The notes: generated from the letters alone by a model not told the origin. A DNA stretch of 14,639 bases from CALEUX01 sp037439945 (GCA_037439945.1 JBBIVA010000101.1:1-14639); one strand, 5' to 3'. Counted from the first letter of the stretch, positions 1 through 8,159 are shown. Made by a program: numbers and translations.

Positions 1-1
1 A

Positions 2-24
2 TTTCTAATGACGGTCATTAGAAA
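2..24. repeat. 11-bp perfect inverted repeat
   Basis: Arms at 2-12 (TTTCTAATGAC) and 14-24 (GTCATTAGAAA) are exact reverse complements around one central base. The right arm recurs exactly at 14601-14611, inside the large hairpin closing the window, which suggests a small dispersed palindromic repeat. It is not followed by a clear T-tract in either visible direction, so a terminator role is not supported. Confidence 0.6.
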
Positions 25-173
25 AAATGGCTAAAGACAAATTTGGGTTTAATTGTCACAACTTGTCCCAATTTATCGGGATGCCATACGCCATAAATAA
101 TCATTGTGGTTTGCATGCAATTTATTGCTTATGGCTATTTCATTAATTGTAAAAAATTATTACAAAACCAGGC

Positions 174-195
174 AATACCATTTTATGATGGTATT
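174..195 (-). terminator. Weak stem-loop after purE remnant
   Basis: An 8-bp perfect stem (AATACCAT at 174-181 with ATGGTATT at 188-195, 6-base loop) lies 13 bases past the purE stop in the minus direction. It is AT-rich and followed by only a short T run on the minus strand, so it is a weak candidate for the end of the purK-purE transcript. The rest of 1-207 shows no gene. Confidence 0.3.
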
Positions 196-207
196 AAAAC
201 AAAAAAT

Positions 208-706
208 CTATCTTGACGAAGAAATTTTACATGATTTCCCAATAACCTTGTCCCTTAAGTTGTTTTGGTATTTCACAATTTTTTCTTGTAACCCATCACT
301 ATTCAAGGAGAATATTTGAGCTACAAGAATACCTGCATTTTTTGCCCCGTTAAGTGCCACTGTTACAACCGGTAGGCCACCCTGCATTTGTAAAATAGAT
401 AAAACCGGATCCCAACCATTAATCGGGATTAATGATTTAATTGGAACGCCTATAGCCGGTAATGGTCTTATTGAAGCCACCATACCCTGTAAATGGGCAG
501 CTCCTACCGCCCCCGGCTATTATAAATTTAATACCATGCATATGGGCATCATTTTCAAACTGAAATATTTTTTCCGGGGTGCAGTGTGCCGAAACAATAT
601 CAATTTAATACTTAACACCAAATTGTTCCGTAATTTAAGCGGCCTGGTTCATAACCGGCAAATCAGGGTCTGATCCCATTATTATACCAACAATTAATTT
701 TTCCAT
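208..706 (-). pseudogene. purE: Broken purE (N5-CAIR mutase)
   Basis: PurE converts N5-carboxyaminoimidazole ribonucleotide, the PurK product, to CAIR in purine synthesis. Reading from the ATG at 706 gives MEKLIVGIIMGSDPDLPVM, the usual PurE start. The frame is then cut by TAA at 635-637 (codon 24) and TAA at 605-607 (codon 34). Homology continues in frame (IDIVSAHCTPEK), then shifts at the five-C run 510-514 (plus strand), where one extra base is the simplest explanation. It resumes in another frame as GAAHLQGMVASI, then NGAKNAGILVAQI, up to TAG at 208-210. The span equals a normal PurE (about 165 codons), so nothing large is deleted. The usual GSDSD motif reads GSDPD and the usual SAHRTP reads SAHCTP, so conserved positions have also changed. 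The start overlaps the 3' end of purK by 13 bases, as in a coupled purK-purE operon. The protein is very unlikely to be made or active. Confidence 0.9.
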
Positions 707-1857
707 GATTTTACCTTTAATAAACTCATTACTTTGTCGGCCTTTTTATTAGCAGATTCAAGGCTTTGTGATATAACCGTTACATGTCCCATTTTTCGGT
801 ATGGTCTCGCTATTTTTTTTCCATAAAGATGAATTTTGACCCCATCAATGGCAAGACATTCAGAAAATCCTTCATAAAAAACCGGGCCATCAAAGAATGG
901 CTCACCTAAAAGGTTTATTAAAACTGAAGGTGAAATCAGCGATGTGCTTCCCAGGGGCAAATTAAGGATAGCTCTAATATGTTGCTCATATTGCGATGTT
1001 GTCACACTTTCAATAGTATGGTGGCCACTATTATGGGGCCTGGGCGCCGATTCATTCACAATAAGTTGCCCGTTTACATCAACAAAAAACTCAACTGCCA
1101 GTAATCCGGCCATATCAAGTGATTCAATTAGTTTGGAGGCTAAAGCTTCGGCTTCTGAATTAAGTTCAGGCGTTAAAGATGAAGGGCACACTAATCTTTC
1201 AACCAGGTTGGCATGTTCATTAAAAACCATTTCCACTGCCGGAAAACATTTTGTCTCTCCTTTTTGATTGCGGGCAGCTATTATTGCTATTTCTTTTTCT
1301 ATTACAACTTTTTCTTCAATTAAGGAAGGGCCTTCCAATAATTTATCAACTTCACCTAAATTATTAATAACAGCAACTCCCCTGCCATCAAAACCTCCCT
1401 TCCTGAGCTTTTGAACAAATGGAAATTTAACTCTGTTTTCATTAATGGCATTAAAAATATCCTTTTTGCAACCAAAAAGATCAAAACTAGCAGTCGGGAT
1501 TCCGTTATCCCTGTAAAAACACTTTTGTAACCCTTTGTCCTGGATTAATTCAAGAACATGCGGGTCGGGCACTATATTAAGCCCCTCTGATTTTAATTTT
1601 TTGAGGGCTTCAACATTAACATGTTCAATCTCAAATGTAAGAATATCAACAAGTTTACCAAAATTATATACAGCATCATAATCAAAGTTACTGCCTTTTA
1701 CAAAAACCGAAGAAATACCTGCTGCTGGGCAATTCTCATCCGCATCTAATGTATAGGTGATAATATCCCATTTACTTGCCTCCTGAATTAACATTTTACC
1801 CAGTTGCCCGCCACAAATTATTCCTAGTTTTAAATTTGATGTTGCTATTTTTTCCAT
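694..1857 (-). CDS. purK: PurK, N5-CAIR synthetase
   Basis: This cytoplasmic ATP-grasp enzyme joins bicarbonate to aminoimidazole ribonucleotide using ATP, giving N5-CAIR, the substrate of PurE. The 387 residues match the usual family length. Visible are the N-terminal GGQLGKM loop (16-22), the ATP-grasp glycine-rich segment GGFDGRG (154-160), the probable metal-binding acidic pair E256 and E269, and the PurK hallmark RPHNSGH (273-279). The frame is uninterrupted and looks functional. The ATG at 1857 is the natural start, being the first before the Rossmann-like GIICGGQLGKM. The next gene of the operon, purE, overlaps the purK stop but is broken, so PurK needs a PurE from elsewhere to be useful. 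Identification is from family motifs and is secure. Confidence 0.96.
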   Translation of the reverse strand: MEKIATSNLKLGIICGGQLGKMLIQEASKWDIITYTLDADENCPAAGISSVFVKGSNFDYDAVYNFGKLVDILTFEIEHVNVEALKKLKSEGLNIVPDPHVLELIQDKGLQKCFYRDNGIPTASFDLFGCKKDIFNAINENRVKFPFVQKLRKGGFDGRGVAVINNLGEVDKLLEGPSLIEEKVVIEKEIAIIAARNQKGETKCFPAVEMVFNEHANLVERLVCPSSLTPELNSEAEALASKLIESLDMAGLLAVEFFVDVNGQLIVNESAPRPHNSGHHTIESVTTSQYEQHIRAILNLPLGSTSLISPSVLINLLGEPFFDGPVFYEGFSECLAIDGVKIHLYGKKIARPYRKMGHVTVISQSLESANKKADKVMSLLKVKSWKN

Positions 1858-1900
1858 TGTAAAAACTATAGTTGCTTACATTAAAAAATCCTGATGAATT

Positions 1901-1931
1901 AATACATATTATTAACTTTCACCCGAACAAA
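1901..1931 (-). promoter_or_regulatory. Possible purK promoter
   Basis: On the minus strand a TTTG (1928-1931) is followed after exactly 19 bases by TATGTATT (1901-1908), which partly matches the Bacteroidota -33/-7 pattern TTTG, N19, TAnnTTTG. It lies about 45 bases upstream of the purK start. The -7 part is a poor match (TA plus some T positions), so this is tentative. Confidence 0.35.
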
Positions 1932-1937
1932 ACTTGT

Positions 1938-1973
1938 TAAAAAATAAAATTGCCTGCCCCTACCTTTCAGGGG
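1938..1973 (-). terminator. Weak hairpin plus T-tract
   Basis: Reading the minus strand, CCCCT (1969-1973) can pair with AGGGG (1957-1961) over a 7-base loop, followed six bases later by a T-rich run (1938-1950). It lies between the small cysteine-rich ORF and the purK promoter candidate. It could end transcription of that ORF or of tRNA read-through. The stem is short and detached from the T-run, so confidence is low. Confidence 0.3.
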
Positions 1974-2051
1974 AATACCCATGATCTAAATTTTGTTAAT
2001 TATCGTTTCCCGAAAAGCCAGGACAAGTTGTTTTTGCAAAACATTGGTGTT

Positions 2052-2204
2052 TCATATAGAATTACCGAATTTAACATTGCAATTTAAACATATCCCATTA
2101 ATAATTTCACCAGTAAATAATTTTTTGATTAAGGTCGAAAAGCCTGTTCCTATACATTTAGGGAAAACACATGACTCATTTTGGCCAGCATAACTTTTAT
2201 CCAT
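2052..2204 (-). CDS. Possible small four-cysteine protein
   Basis: A 50-codon ORF starts at ATG 2204 and stops at TGA 2052-2054. It contains two cysteine pairs: C12-x4-C17 (SCVFPKCIGTGF) and C40-x2-C43 (GICLNCN). Two spaced Cys pairs in so short a peptide suggest a zinc-ribbon or rubredoxin-like metal knuckle, but I recognise no family. It begins only about 40 bases after the tRNA terminator and has no clear promoter of its own. A weak GAGAAAGG purine stretch lies about 10 bases before the ATG. It could be a real small gene read from the tRNA promoter, a gene remnant, or chance. The opposite-strand ORF at 1993-2193 has no such pattern. Confidence 0.35.
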   Translation of the reverse strand: MDKSYAGQNESCVFPKCIGTGFSTLIKKLFTGEIINGICLNCNVKFGNSI

Positions 2205-2243
2205 AAGTGTTGGCGCCTTTCTCAGTTAGGTTCGTTTATTAAT

Positions 2244-2280
2244 TAAAAAATAAAAAAGCCGCCCCTTGCCGGGACGGCCT
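2244..2280 (-). terminator. Strong terminator of tRNA Trp-Ser unit
   Basis: The minus strand shows GCCGTCCC (2271-2278), a 5-base loop, GGGGCGGC (2258-2265) and then a long T-rich run (2243-2257). The stem is eight pairs with one G-T wobble. It begins about 12 bases after the tRNA-Ser 3' end and is a classic intrinsic terminator. A shorter T-run on the other side may give weak activity in the plus direction too. Confidence 0.85.
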
Positions 2281-2290
2281 TTGTTTTTAG

Positions 2291-2378
2291 CGGAGAGTGA
2301 GGGATTCGAACCCTCGTTCCACTTTTGGCGGAAACACACTTTCCAGGCGTGCGCCTTCGACCACTCGGCCAACTCTCC
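2291..2378 (-). tRNA. tRNA-Ser (anticodon GGA)
   Basis: An 88-base class II tRNA. The acceptor GGAGAGT pairs with ACTCTCC, with discriminator G and no encoded CCA. The anticodon stem CACGC/GTGTG encloses loop CTGGAAA, giving anticodon GGA (reads TCC and TCT). The long variable arm (TTTCCGC/GTGGAAC), typical of serine tRNA, is present, and the T arm is GAGGG-TTCGAAT-CCCTC. It is the second gene of a two-tRNA transcript, 12 bases after tRNA-Trp. Confidence 0.96.
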
Positions 2379-2390
2379 GGGTTTTAAACG

Positions 2391-2463
2391 CACGGGAGGA
2401 GAGACTCGAACTCCCGACACCAGGTTTTGGAGACCAGTGCTCTACCAACTGAGCTACACCCGT
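2391..2463 (-). tRNA. tRNA-Trp (anticodon CCA)
   Basis: A 73-base tRNA. The anticodon loop CTCCAAA gives anticodon CCA, the D arm is GCTC/GAGC, and the T arm contains TTCGAGT. The discriminator is G, as expected for tryptophan, and CCA is not encoded. Two stems carry a T-T mismatch: acceptor positions 6-67 (ACGGGTG against CTCCCGT) and anticodon stem 28-42 (CTGGT against ACCTG). The tertiary-structure positions look normal, so it probably still folds. The mismatches could mean an extra copy under relaxed selection. Confidence 0.92.
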
Positions 2464-2483
2464 GTTCATTTTTAAATGTGGTG

Positions 2484-2514
2484 CAAAAATAGAACTTTTG
2501 CCCTATTTATCAAT
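2484..2514 (-). promoter_or_regulatory. Promoter of tRNA Trp-Ser unit
   Basis: The minus strand reads ATTG (2511-2514), exactly 19 bases, then TATTTTTG (2484-2491). This is a near-perfect Bacteroidota primary-sigma promoter (TTTG, N19, TAnnTTTG). Transcription should start near 2477, about 14 bases before the mature tRNA-Trp 5' end at 2463. Confidence 0.75.
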
Positions 2515-2595
2515 AAATATTGTGTTATTATTTTTTCTCATTTCAATTGTGAACCTTGTTGTTTTTTAAAAAGTATAAATTTCCCAATTAAAAGT

Positions 2596-2626
2596 ATTGT
2601 TTACTTTTCTCATCTTATTATATTTG
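2596..2626 (+). promoter_or_regulatory. Promoter of TPR-like gene
   Basis: ATTG (2596-2599), 19 bases, then TATATTTG (2619-2626) matches the Bacteroidota -33/-7 consensus with correct spacing. It is divergent from the tRNA promoter, about 80 bases away. The predicted transcript has a 5' leader of roughly 60 bases before the ATG at 2697. Confidence 0.7.
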
Positions 2627-2696
2627 TGTTTTACATTAAAAAACACTTTGTTACTCTTTGTTTTTTGGATAACACACAATTTAGTTAAAATTGGTT

Positions 2697-3584
2697 ATGA
2701 TAAAGAAAATAACTTTTATTCTGCTTGTTATTCTGCCTGGATTTGCCTTTGGGCAGCGTAAACCGGCTGCTCCTTCGCGGGAATCATTGATAATAACTGC
2801 CTTTGAAGCTAAAAATTATGAGAAGGTATTAACCTTAATGGAACAACTTGAAAATGATAAAAACCCCTCTGAAATTAGTCATGAAATAAACGAATTGGCT
2901 GGTAAATCAGCTTTTTATACCGAGAGCTGGGATAAAGTCCATATCTATTTAACCAGGATTGCTGATGTTAATTCAAATCCGGAAATTTTGGGCATGATTG
3001 GAATGGCCTATTTTTACTGGGGGGATAAAGATTTGGAATACAGGCACTGGAACCGCTATTTGCAACAACTTTTGGGAAGTTCATTTGGTAATACTGCAAG
3101 TACAAGGCTCTTCGTTTTCAATATTGAAAACGGCAATATAAACAGGGCAATGGAGGTTTGGGGGCTAATTCCAGAAAAGGACAATCCCGAATTACAGTTT
3201 GAATATTTAAAGTTACTTGATAAATCGGGGCAAAAACAGCAAGCATTTAATTTTAATTCTGAAATTATTCAAACCTATCCTGACCATGAGAATGCGTTAT
3301 ATTGGAGAGGACGTTTTTATTTTGATAAGGCCGAAGAGGCTTACCAGAACGAAATGAAAAAATATAACCGAAATCCCGATCATACAAGCTACGCATATCT
3401 GAGGAGGGAACTTAAAGTGATTTCTGTTGATTTCAGGACGAGCCGTGATATATTTCTGAAATTACATGAAATAAATCCCGGAAGCATAAACTACATTCAA
3501 AATTTAAAAAACTGTTATTTACGCCTTGAAATGAAAGAGGAAGCCGACCGTATGGAACAACTAATTATAAATTTAAAAAAATAA
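2697..3584 (+). CDS. Exported TPR-like protein, function unknown
   Basis: The protein has 295 residues. It starts with a Sec signal peptide: lysines after Met (MIKKIT), a hydrophobic core (FILLVILPGFAF) and a probable cut after AFG-Q. No lipobox cysteine is present, so it is probably periplasmic. The rest is helical with TPR-like spacing, such as AKNYEKVLTLMEQL near the N terminus, MIGMAYFYWGDKD in the middle, and ALYWRGRFYFDKAEEAY near residues 205-220. Such repeats usually bind other proteins. I chose ATG 2697 over the in-frame TTG at 2691 because it directly starts the signal peptide. It has its own upstream promoter, and no clear terminator follows. The specific role is unknown; TPR assignment is by pattern only. 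Confidence 0.85.
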   Translation: MIKKITFILLVILPGFAFGQRKPAAPSRESLIITAFEAKNYEKVLTLMEQLENDKNPSEISHEINELAGKSAFYTESWDKVHIYLTRIADVNSNPEILGMIGMAYFYWGDKDLEYRHWNRYLQQLLGSSFGNTASTRLFVFNIENGNINRAMEVWGLIPEKDNPELQFEYLKLLDKSGQKQQAFNFNSEIIQTYPDHENALYWRGRFYFDKAEEAYQNEMKKYNRNPDHTSYAYLRRELKVISVDFRTSRDIFLKLHEINPGSINYIQNLKNCYLRLEMKEEADRMEQLIINLKK

Positions 3585-3830
3585 TTTATTGATTTTTAAC
3601 CCGGATTAGCATTAACGAATTGTACCTGTTAAATCCCTTATCGCTCATTATTGAGTTGTTACACTTCAAATTCCGGTAATCTTTTAATAATTAATAGTTC
3701 ATTAAACTGTTTTATTTGCTTGATTTACAGATGCAAATTAATATATTCATTAAAGCATAATGCGCTTAAAATCAAAGCATTACCATCATATAAGATCTAA
3801 TATTCTAAAAGTCTAAAGATCGATTAAAAA

Positions 3831-4499
3831 ATGGAAACTCCAAATAATTATAGGGCAATTGTATTTGGGGCCGGGGGGTTAACCGGAAGTCATTTGATTT
3901 TTAATCTTTCAAAAGATAAGCGGTTCAGCCATATTATGGCATACACCAATAGTGATTTTAAAAATCCTCCAGCTGGAGTAACATTTCGTAAAACTGATAT
4001 AAAAAATATATCAATCCCTTTAAACACAGATGTTGCTTTCTGCACAATTGGTACTACTTTAAAGAAAGCAGGAAACCGTGAAAAATTCGAGGAAATTGAT
4101 ATGGATTTGGTTATTAAAATTGCAGAATATTGTTTTAATGCAGGGGTAAAATGTTTTGTTTATATAAGTTCAATTGGTGCAAATCCTGGCAGCAAAAACT
4201 TCTATTTAAAAACCAAAGGGAAAACCGAGCAAAAACTCCTGTCCTTTCCATTCCCAACAACAATAATTGTGCGTCCATCCTTAATTCTTGGTAAAAGAAC
4301 AGAAACCAGGATTATTGAAAAAATATTCAAAATAATAATTACCCCATTAAGTTCACTCTTTATAGGTAAACTACTGAAATATAAACCTATAAAAGCCGAA
4401 TTTCTCTCAAAATCCATGATAGGGTTATTTTTCGGGCGGCAAGGACATCAAATAATTGAATGCGATGAACTTCATTTAAAAGCAAAATCGCTATTGTAG
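3831..4499 (+). CDS. TIP30-like atypical SDR (NAD(P)-binding)
   Basis: A 222-residue protein of the atypical short-chain dehydrogenase group related to eukaryotic TIP30/HTATIP2 and bacterial NAD(P)H-binding proteins. Seen in the sequence: glycine-rich dinucleotide loop GAGGLTG (13-19), the group signature CTIGTTLKKAG (71-81), SSIGA (113-117) that supplies the active-site serine region, Y125-xxx-K129 of the SDR catalytic pair, and RPSLILGKR, also typical of the group. No signal peptide is visible, so it is cytoplasmic. The family fold implies NAD(P)(H)-dependent oxidoreduction, but substrates for bacterial members are not established. It stands alone, 246 bases after the TPR-like gene, with no obvious promoter or terminator in that AT-rich gap. 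The start ATG follows an A-rich stretch (GATTAAAAAATGG), usual for this phylum. Confidence 0.9.
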   Translation: METPNNYRAIVFGAGGLTGSHLIFNLSKDKRFSHIMAYTNSDFKNPPAGVTFRKTDIKNISIPLNTDVAFCTIGTTLKKAGNREKFEEIDMDLVIKIAEYCFNAGVKCFVYISSIGANPGSKNFYLKTKGKTEQKLLSFPFPTTIIVRPSLILGKRTETRIIEKIFKIIITPLSSLFIGKLLKYKPIKAEFLSKSMIGLFFGRQGHQIIECDELHLKAKSLL

Positions 4500-5093
4500 G
4501 TAAAATTATATAAAAGCGAAACCACCTGTAAAGCCTTTCTAATTCCTGAATCATTTAGCGCAACATACTTTAGAAATAACTTATTTATTATTAATGTTTA
4601 TTAGCTGACACAATTGGTCATTAAATGCATTGCAAAAAAAATCAATTAATTAAAATAGTCCTTCTTTTTACAAAATTTATTAATTATTCTCCTGTCAAAT
4701 CCTTTTTCCGATTACAATTTTTTTCCCAGGCATTACCTTCTTAATTTCAAGAAAATAAGCTTTATACTTTAGGGGTAAACTTGAAATTCATCTAAACAAA
4801 ATCAATTAAAAAAACATAAAAAAACAAATTGTCACCAATATTAAAATAAAATGACACTATTGTAATTATTAAAATCATCATAAAATTGCAAACAAAAGTT
4901 AAAAGAATGTTTCTTTTTAACTATCTTTTGAATTCAAAATTCGATACGCTAAATAAAAAAATTGAGTTGTAAATTTTGACCAAAAGCTCATTGAAATCAG
5001 ATGAAGTAATACACGATAACAAAAATTAATTATTCTTTTTAATCAATCATGTTTAATAATAGAACCAATCCATTAATCTTAAATTTATTTAAA
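4500..5093 (+). other. AT-rich intergenic region before susC
   Basis: This is 594 bases with no credible gene. Short T- and A-runs dominate. I see one spaced inverted pentamer, TGTCA (4830-4834) and TGACA (4852-4856), that could be an operator, but it is too short to trust. No well-spaced TTTG/TAnnTTTG promoter is evident; TATCTTTTG near 4923 is one base too long in the spacer of the -7 box. The susC leader must start somewhere here, and its length leaves room for regulation. Confidence 0.5.
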
Positions 5094-8000
5094 ATGAGAA
5101 AAACACTGTTTAAAATTATGGGGTTTGCTGGGATGCTATTTTTGCTTACCGCCAATTGTTTCTCACAAACATCTGTTACCGTTAGTGGGAAAGTCACCGA
5201 TTCTGGAGGTGAACCTCTTCCCGGAGTGAATGTATTTGTTAAAGGAACCACAGTTGGTACAGTAACCGACATAAATGGAACTTATACTCTACAGGTTGAT
5301 AACCCTGCACAGGCGTTACTGGTTTTCAGGTTTGTTGGTTTTAACGAGCAGGAAATAGCAGTAGCTAACCAAAGTACCATAAATGTTACAATGCAGGATA
5401 GTTCAATAGGACTTGATGAAGTTGTAGCTATTGGTTATGGGGTAGTAAGAAGACGAGACCTTACCGGTTCGGTTGGATCTGTAAAATCTGATGAAATTGC
5501 ACGAACAACTACAAGTAATGCCATGCAGGCAATTCAAGGTAGAGTTCCCGGTGTTGACATTCAACAAAGGGATGGACAGGCGGGATCTGGGATTAATATT
5601 AACCTAAGGGGAAACCGCTCTATTAGTGCATCAAATGCACCATTAATATTGGTTGATGGTGTTGAATATGGCAGCACAATTGATATTAATGCTACTGATA
5701 TAGAGTCAATGGACATTTTGAAAGACGCTGCATCAACTGCTATTTACGGAACCAGGGGTGCCAATGGTGTAATAATTATTACCACAAAAAAAGGTAAATC
5801 AGGAAAAACGAAAGTAAATTTAAACTCTTATGTTTCATCCAATATTGCAACTCATGTTCCACAAGTAATGTACGGTAAAAAAGAGGTACAACGTTTAATT
5901 GATAAGGCTAATTATGCAGCCGATTTAACATCAGGCAATTGGGGAACAAGCAATTTTACGCCACAACAAATATTGACAGAGTCAATGGCAGATTGGAAAG
6001 AAATTGACATTTACAACGATGGCTCTTACACAAATTGGATTGATATTATTTTACAAAATGGTTTAACACAAAACTATGAATTATCAATTTCAGGAGGATC
6101 GGAAAACACAAATTTTAACCTTGCTTTAGGTACTATGTTTGATGAGGGGTTGCTTAAAAACGATAAAATGAACCGTTATAATACAAGGTTAAATCTTGAC
6201 CATAAAATTAATAACATGTTTAAAGTTGGGGCAAACCTGATGTTTACTTACAGGGACCATGATGCACGTCAAAACTCTGTATTCAACCAGGGAATGGCAC
6301 TTACTACAATTTGTCACCCATACACTGCAGAAGGGGAAATTATTAAAACCCCAAACCCACGTTACCTTGCACATGCCAACCCATTACTTGATGAAATTGA
6401 TGGTGCCTACCAACGAAATATTGAAACAACCCGTTTCTTTGGAAATTCCTATCTTGAAGTTACCCCTGTAAAAAACCTTACATTTAAAACTATGTTTGCC
6501 CTTGACAGAAGCAACATAAGGACAGGTACCTATCAGGACTACGAAAGCGTTGCAAGGTTCCAGTCACCGGGTACAACAGGGCTGTCTTTAGAATACGTTA
6601 ACCAGACCAATTTTACGTTTGATAATACACTAAATTACTCCACAAAATTTGGAATCCATAATATTTCGGCCTTGGTGGGTAGTAGCGCAAAACAGGATGT
6701 AAGGGAGCAGGTTATAACATCCGGTGATGCGGGTAAGGAACACTATTACAAAAGCTCATTTTATGATGTTTCTAAGGCTATAACCTATTCTACAACAAGC
6801 TCGTACACTAAAACATCGTTATTGTCATATTTTGGGCGTTTAAACTACTCCCTAATGGAAAAATATTTATTGCAGGCATCTGTTCGTGCTGATGGCTCAT
6901 CAACGCTGGCCCCTGGAAACAAATGGGGATATTTTCCTTCGGTGGCTGCCGCCTGGAGGATAAACGAAGAAGGATTTATGACCGGAACAAGAAACTGGTT
7001 AACAAATCTTAAATTTCGTACATCATGGGGTATTTCGGGAAATGCCGCTATAAACGCATATGATACGATGGGAACTTTAGATGACAGGGTTACTTATTAC
7101 TTTTTTGGTGGAAAAGATATAGCAGGTAATTTACCAAGCAGAATGGGTAATGAAAAATTAAAATGGGAAACAAACGAGGCATATAACTTTGGCCTGGATT
7201 TTGGGATTCTTACAAACAGAATTTCGGGTAGTATCGACTATTATATTAGCAAAACATCTGATTTGTTATACCCAAAAAGCGCACCCCCTTCATCTGTTTT
7301 CCCAAGTGTAATAACAAATATCGGGTCAACCGAGGGAAATGGCTATGAAATTATGCTTAATACAGTGTTGTTAAACAAAAATGGCTTTAACTGGGATATA
7401 AACTGGACTTACTCAACATCAAAAGATAAAGTTGTTAGCCTTTCTGATGGAATTACCAGAAATATAACAGGAACAACCGGCCAAATAGTGGGTCAACCTT
7501 TGAGTATTTTCTTTAACTATGAATCAGACGGAATTTGGAATGTTGGCGAATTTGCTGAGTATAAAGCAGCATGGGAAGCCCGTAATCCGGGTAAAACTAT
7601 TGGCTATATAAGTGCCTATGGTGTACCGGGAACCATTAAAATTATTGACCGCAATGATGATGGAAAATTAGACGATGACGATAAAAAAGTATATAACCGC
7701 TCTCCTAAGCATATATTTGGTATTGCCAACAATTTGACTTATAAAGACTTATCTTTGTCGGTTTTGGTTTTTGCCCGTTTAGGCGGATACATTTCGTATG
7801 ACCTGAATTCACGACTAAATTTTGAAACAGCAAACTGGGGTGATATTGACTACTGGACACCTACCAATACCAGGGCAAAATTCCCTAATCCGGGCTCAGC
7901 AAGCGCTACTTTCGGTAGTTATGGGTCATCATTATTATATGAAAAAGCCAACTATGTTAAAATTAAAGACATAACCCTAAGTTACTCTTTACCCAAAAGT

Positions 8001-8159
8001 GTAATAAAAGGTGTGGGTATCGAAAATGTTAAAGTTTACGGTTCCCTTAAAAACTTCTTTACTTTTAGCAGTATTGACAACTATGACCCCGAAAGAGGCG
8101 GTGCTTTTACATTCCCATTAGCAAAGCAAATGGTATTTGGCTTTAACCTTGAATTCTAA
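5094..8159 (+). CDS. SusC-family TonB-dependent outer-membrane transporter
   Basis: A 1021-residue SusC-type channel that, capped by SusD, imports oligosaccharides or peptides through the outer membrane using TonB energy. Order of parts: signal peptide (1-24, ending CFSQ), a carboxypeptidase-regulatory-like beta-sandwich (about 27-100, GKVTDSGGEPLPGVNVFVKG), a TonB-box region LDEVVAIGYG (107-116), a plug domain (about 121-235, with LRGNRS and LVDGVEYG), then a long beta-barrel ending in the aromatic terminal strand FGFNLEF. There is no STN domain, so it is not a FecR/ECF-type transducer. An EF-hand-like acidic loop (DRNDDGKLDDDD, starting near residue 852) may bind calcium outside the cell. 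I chose ATG 5094, right at the signal peptide (MRKTLFKIMG); the in-frame ATG 5049 would add an untypical 15-residue leader. It lies 92 bases before susD, in the same operon. The substrate is unknown. Confidence 0.95.
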   Translation: MRKTLFKIMGFAGMLFLLTANCFSQTSVTVSGKVTDSGGEPLPGVNVFVKGTTVGTVTDINGTYTLQVDNPAQALLVFRFVGFNEQEIAVANQSTINVTMQDSSIGLDEVVAIGYGVVRRRDLTGSVGSVKSDEIARTTTSNAMQAIQGRVPGVDIQQRDGQAGSGININLRGNRSISASNAPLILVDGVEYGSTIDINATDIESMDILKDAASTAIYGTRGANGVIIITTKKGKSGKTKVNLNSYVSSNIATHVPQVMYGKKEVQRLIDKANYAADLTSGNWGTSNFTPQQILTESMADWKEIDIYNDGSYTNWIDIILQNGLTQNYELSISGGSENTNFNLALGTMFDEGLLKNDKMNRYNTRLNLDHKINNMFKVGANLMFTYRDHDARQNSVFNQGMALTTICHPYTAEGEIIKTPNPRYLAHANPLLDEIDGAYQRNIETTRFFGNSYLEVTPVKNLTFKTMFALDRSNIRTGTYQDYESVARFQSPGTTGLSLEYVNQTNFTFDNTLNYSTKFGIHNISALVGSSAKQDVREQVITSGDAGKEHYYKSSFYDVSKAITYSTTSSYTKTSLLSYFGRLNYSLMEKYLLQASVRADGSSTLAPGNKWGYFPSVAAAWRINEEGFMTGTRNWLTNLKFRTSWGISGNAAINAYDTMGTLDDRVTYYFFGGKDIAGNLPSRMGNEKLKWETNEAYNFGLDFGILTNRISGSIDYYISKTSDLLYPKSAPPSSVFPSVITNIGSTEGNGYEIMLNTVLLNKNGFNWDINWTYSTSKDKVVSLSDGITRNITGTTGQIVGQPLSIFFNYESDGIWNVGEFAEYKAAWEARNPGKTIGYISAYGVPGTIKIIDRNDDGKLDDDDKKVYNRSPKHIFGIANNLTYKDLSLSVLVFARLGGYISYDLNSRLNFETANWGDIDYWTPTNTRAKFPNPGSASATFGSYGSSLLYEKANYVKIKDITLSYSLPKSVIKGVGIENVKVYGSLKNFFTFSSIDNYDPERGGAFTFPLAKQMVFGFNLEF

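Noticed and set aside
104..319. 71-codon plus-strand ORF
   Set aside because: It overlaps the purE remnant on the opposite strand, has no signature or promoter, and its composition is that of non-coding AT-rich DNA.
944..1267. 107-codon plus-strand ORF inside purK
   Set aside because: It is the antisense shadow of a well-supported purK and resembles no family.
2226..2475. Several 60-69 codon ORFs on both strands
   Set aside because: They read through the tRNA-Ser and tRNA-Trp genes; such tRNA-derived peptides are a common annotation artefact.
4830..4856. TGTCA-N17-TGACA as an operator before susC
   Set aside because: The half-sites are only five bases and similar pentamers occur elsewhere in this AT-rich region, so it is within chance.
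5049..5093. Upstream ATG for susC
   Set aside because: It adds 15 residues before a perfect signal peptide start at 5094.
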